From an uncultured Pedobacter sp. (GTDB lineage Bacteria; Bacteroidota; Bacteroidia; Sphingobacteriales; Sphingobacteriaceae), in contig NZ_CAMLIG010000012.1 of NCBI RefSeq assembly GCF_946480185.1, positions 62,001 to 126,000 of the forward strand: a DNA stretch of 64,000 bases, read 5' to 3'. Positions 63,293-64,000 of the stretch are shown piece after piece. Each line of letters begins with the position of its first letter. Position 1 is the stretch's first letter. The notes beneath the pieces are model-generated. The model was given only the letters and a program-made list of their open reading frames with translations. It did no database searches and had not been told where the DNA came from. A program made the position numbers and the translations under genes.

Positions 63293-64000
63293 TTAAAAGA
63301 TAATATTAGCGCCCAGATTAAACCGTTTTACAGTCGGATAAGCACCTTGGCTTGCCAAAGATCTACCTCCAGCGCTGTCTGTGTTTGTTTCGCGATCATC
63401 TGGCATTTTTGTCCAGATGTATAAGTTATTGCCGTTAATAAAAACCCTCAACTTTGACATCCCGGCCTTTTTTAACCATTTTTGATCAAAAGTATAGGCT
63501 ATTTCAGCATTCTTTAATCTTAAGTAGGAGGCATCGTACATATACCTGTTTCCGTTCTGGTAATCAGCAGGAGTCGAACCCAACCGAGGGATTGGTACTC
63601 CCGAGTTTATATCTTTTGACCAATAAGTACCTTCTTCATATGCTAAAGGATTTTGTCTGGAAAAACTTGTAAGCAATATCTGGCGGGTAACATTATTAAC
63701 ACCATAAAATTGAGCGAAAACGCTAAATCTTTTCCAATCAAACCCCAAAGTTGCACTGTAAGTGTTTTCTGGTGCGCCAGCGAAGCCGTAGGGAATGTTA
63801 TCATTTTGATCGATAACTCCATCGCTATTAAAATCTAAAATCTGATAGTTTCCTGGAAGCTTCTGATCGTCGTTTTTATCGAAAGGGGTGGTTGCGTAAA
63901 GCTCATCCCAATTGTTGTAATAACCTTGGCTCACGAAAGAATAGGTTTGCCCAATTGACTTGTCATTTGGTTTTGAATAATCTGGTAGTAAAGCCGGAAC
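63293..64000 (-). CDS. xusA: SusC-family TonB-dependent transporter, partial (XusA position; N-terminus beyond window)
   Basis: The frame is open to the window edge (236 codons visible). It shows the C-terminal barrel signature of SusC proteins: LPGNYQILDFNSDGVIDQNDN, IPYGFAGAPENTYSATLGFDWKRFSVFAQFYG, YMYDASYLRLKNAEIAYTF, LRVFINGNNLYIWTKMPD, ending RFNLGANIIF with the terminal aromatic. It is the first visible gene of the xylan operon. Its promoter and regulator lie outside the window. Confidence 0.93.
   Translation of the reverse strand, partial: VPALLPDYSKPNDKSIGQTYSFVSQGYYNNWDELYATTPFDKNDDQKLPGNYQILDFNSDGVIDQNDNIPYGFAGAPENTYSATLGFDWKRFSVFAQFYGVNNVTRQILLTSFSRQNPLAYEEGTYWSKDINSGVPIPRLGSTPADYQNGNRYMYDASYLRLKNAEIAYTFDQKWLKKAGMSKLRVFINGNNLYIWTKMPDDRETNTDSAGGRSLASQGAYPTVKRFNLGANIIF

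Noticed and set aside
1..64000. CRISPR arrays, tRNA or rRNA genes, phage genes
   Set aside because: No regularly spaced repeats, cloverleaf sequences or phage modules were found by reading.

Overview
The window is AT-rich Bacteroidota DNA, most likely from a Pedobacter-like member of the Sphingobacteriaceae. The evidence is SusC/SusD pairs, type IX secretion (T9SS) C-terminal sorting domains, promoters of the Bacteroidota -7 type (TAnnTTTG), many secreted CAZymes and sulfatases, and PAS-rich histidine kinases of the kind common in soil and freshwater Bacteroidota. Nearly all genes outside the signalling block lie on the minus strand. No tRNA, rRNA or CRISPR was seen.

Region 1 (1-16186) is the inducible, outward-facing part of a polysaccharide utilization locus (PUL): a partial FAD-dependent oxidoreductase, a SusD/SusC pair, a glycine-rich T9SS protein, a heparinase II/III-type lyase with a CBM-like module and T9SS tail, and, on the plus strand, a sulfatase and a beta-jelly-roll protein (probable lyase) with a T9SS tail. 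Four of the minus-strand transcription units (FAD oxidoreductase, SusC/D, Gly-rich protein, lyase) start from the same promoter module: an operator-like box, exactly 25 bases, then a TAnnTTTG-type -7 element.

Region 2 (16187-16652) is a mobile-element scar: an IS transposase C-terminal remnant interrupted by a 160-bp MITE with 13-bp terminal inverted repeats and a TAA target duplication.

Region 3 (16692-36303) is a tightly packed 11-gene run read on the minus strand: GH3, alginate-lyase-superfamily lipoprotein, heparinase II/III-type lyase, GH105, sulfatase, GH43, a second alginate-lyase-superfamily protein, a sulfatase-GH78 fusion, L-rhamnose mutarotase, GH95 and sulfatase. Lyases, a GH105 for unsaturated uronates, rhamnosidases (GH78, and GH106 further on), rhamnose mutarotase, xylosidase-type enzymes and four sulfatase domains together point to a sulfated rhamnose/glucuronate/xylose polymer. 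Ulvan is the best match; this substrate is an inference. An esterase and two gene remnants (one a broken AraC-type DNA-binding domain) end this region.

Region 4 (38646-46291) is a plus-strand phosphorelay block: a nine-PAS histidine kinase, a single-domain receiver, a receiver-histidine kinase of the HisKA_3 type, a LuxR-type response regulator, and a receiver-PAS protein that has a DHp-like helix but no ATPase.

Region 5 (46443-52981) holds a GntR/LacI-type regulator, a GH29 fucosidase-family protein and a GH106 rhamnosidase, all minus strand.

Region 6 (53377-64000) is a xylan-utilization operon with the conserved Bacteroidota order susC-susD-susC-susD-xusE-xyn10A, read on the minus strand. 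The first susC is cut by the window edge. The GH10 xylanase carries inserted carbohydrate-binding modules.
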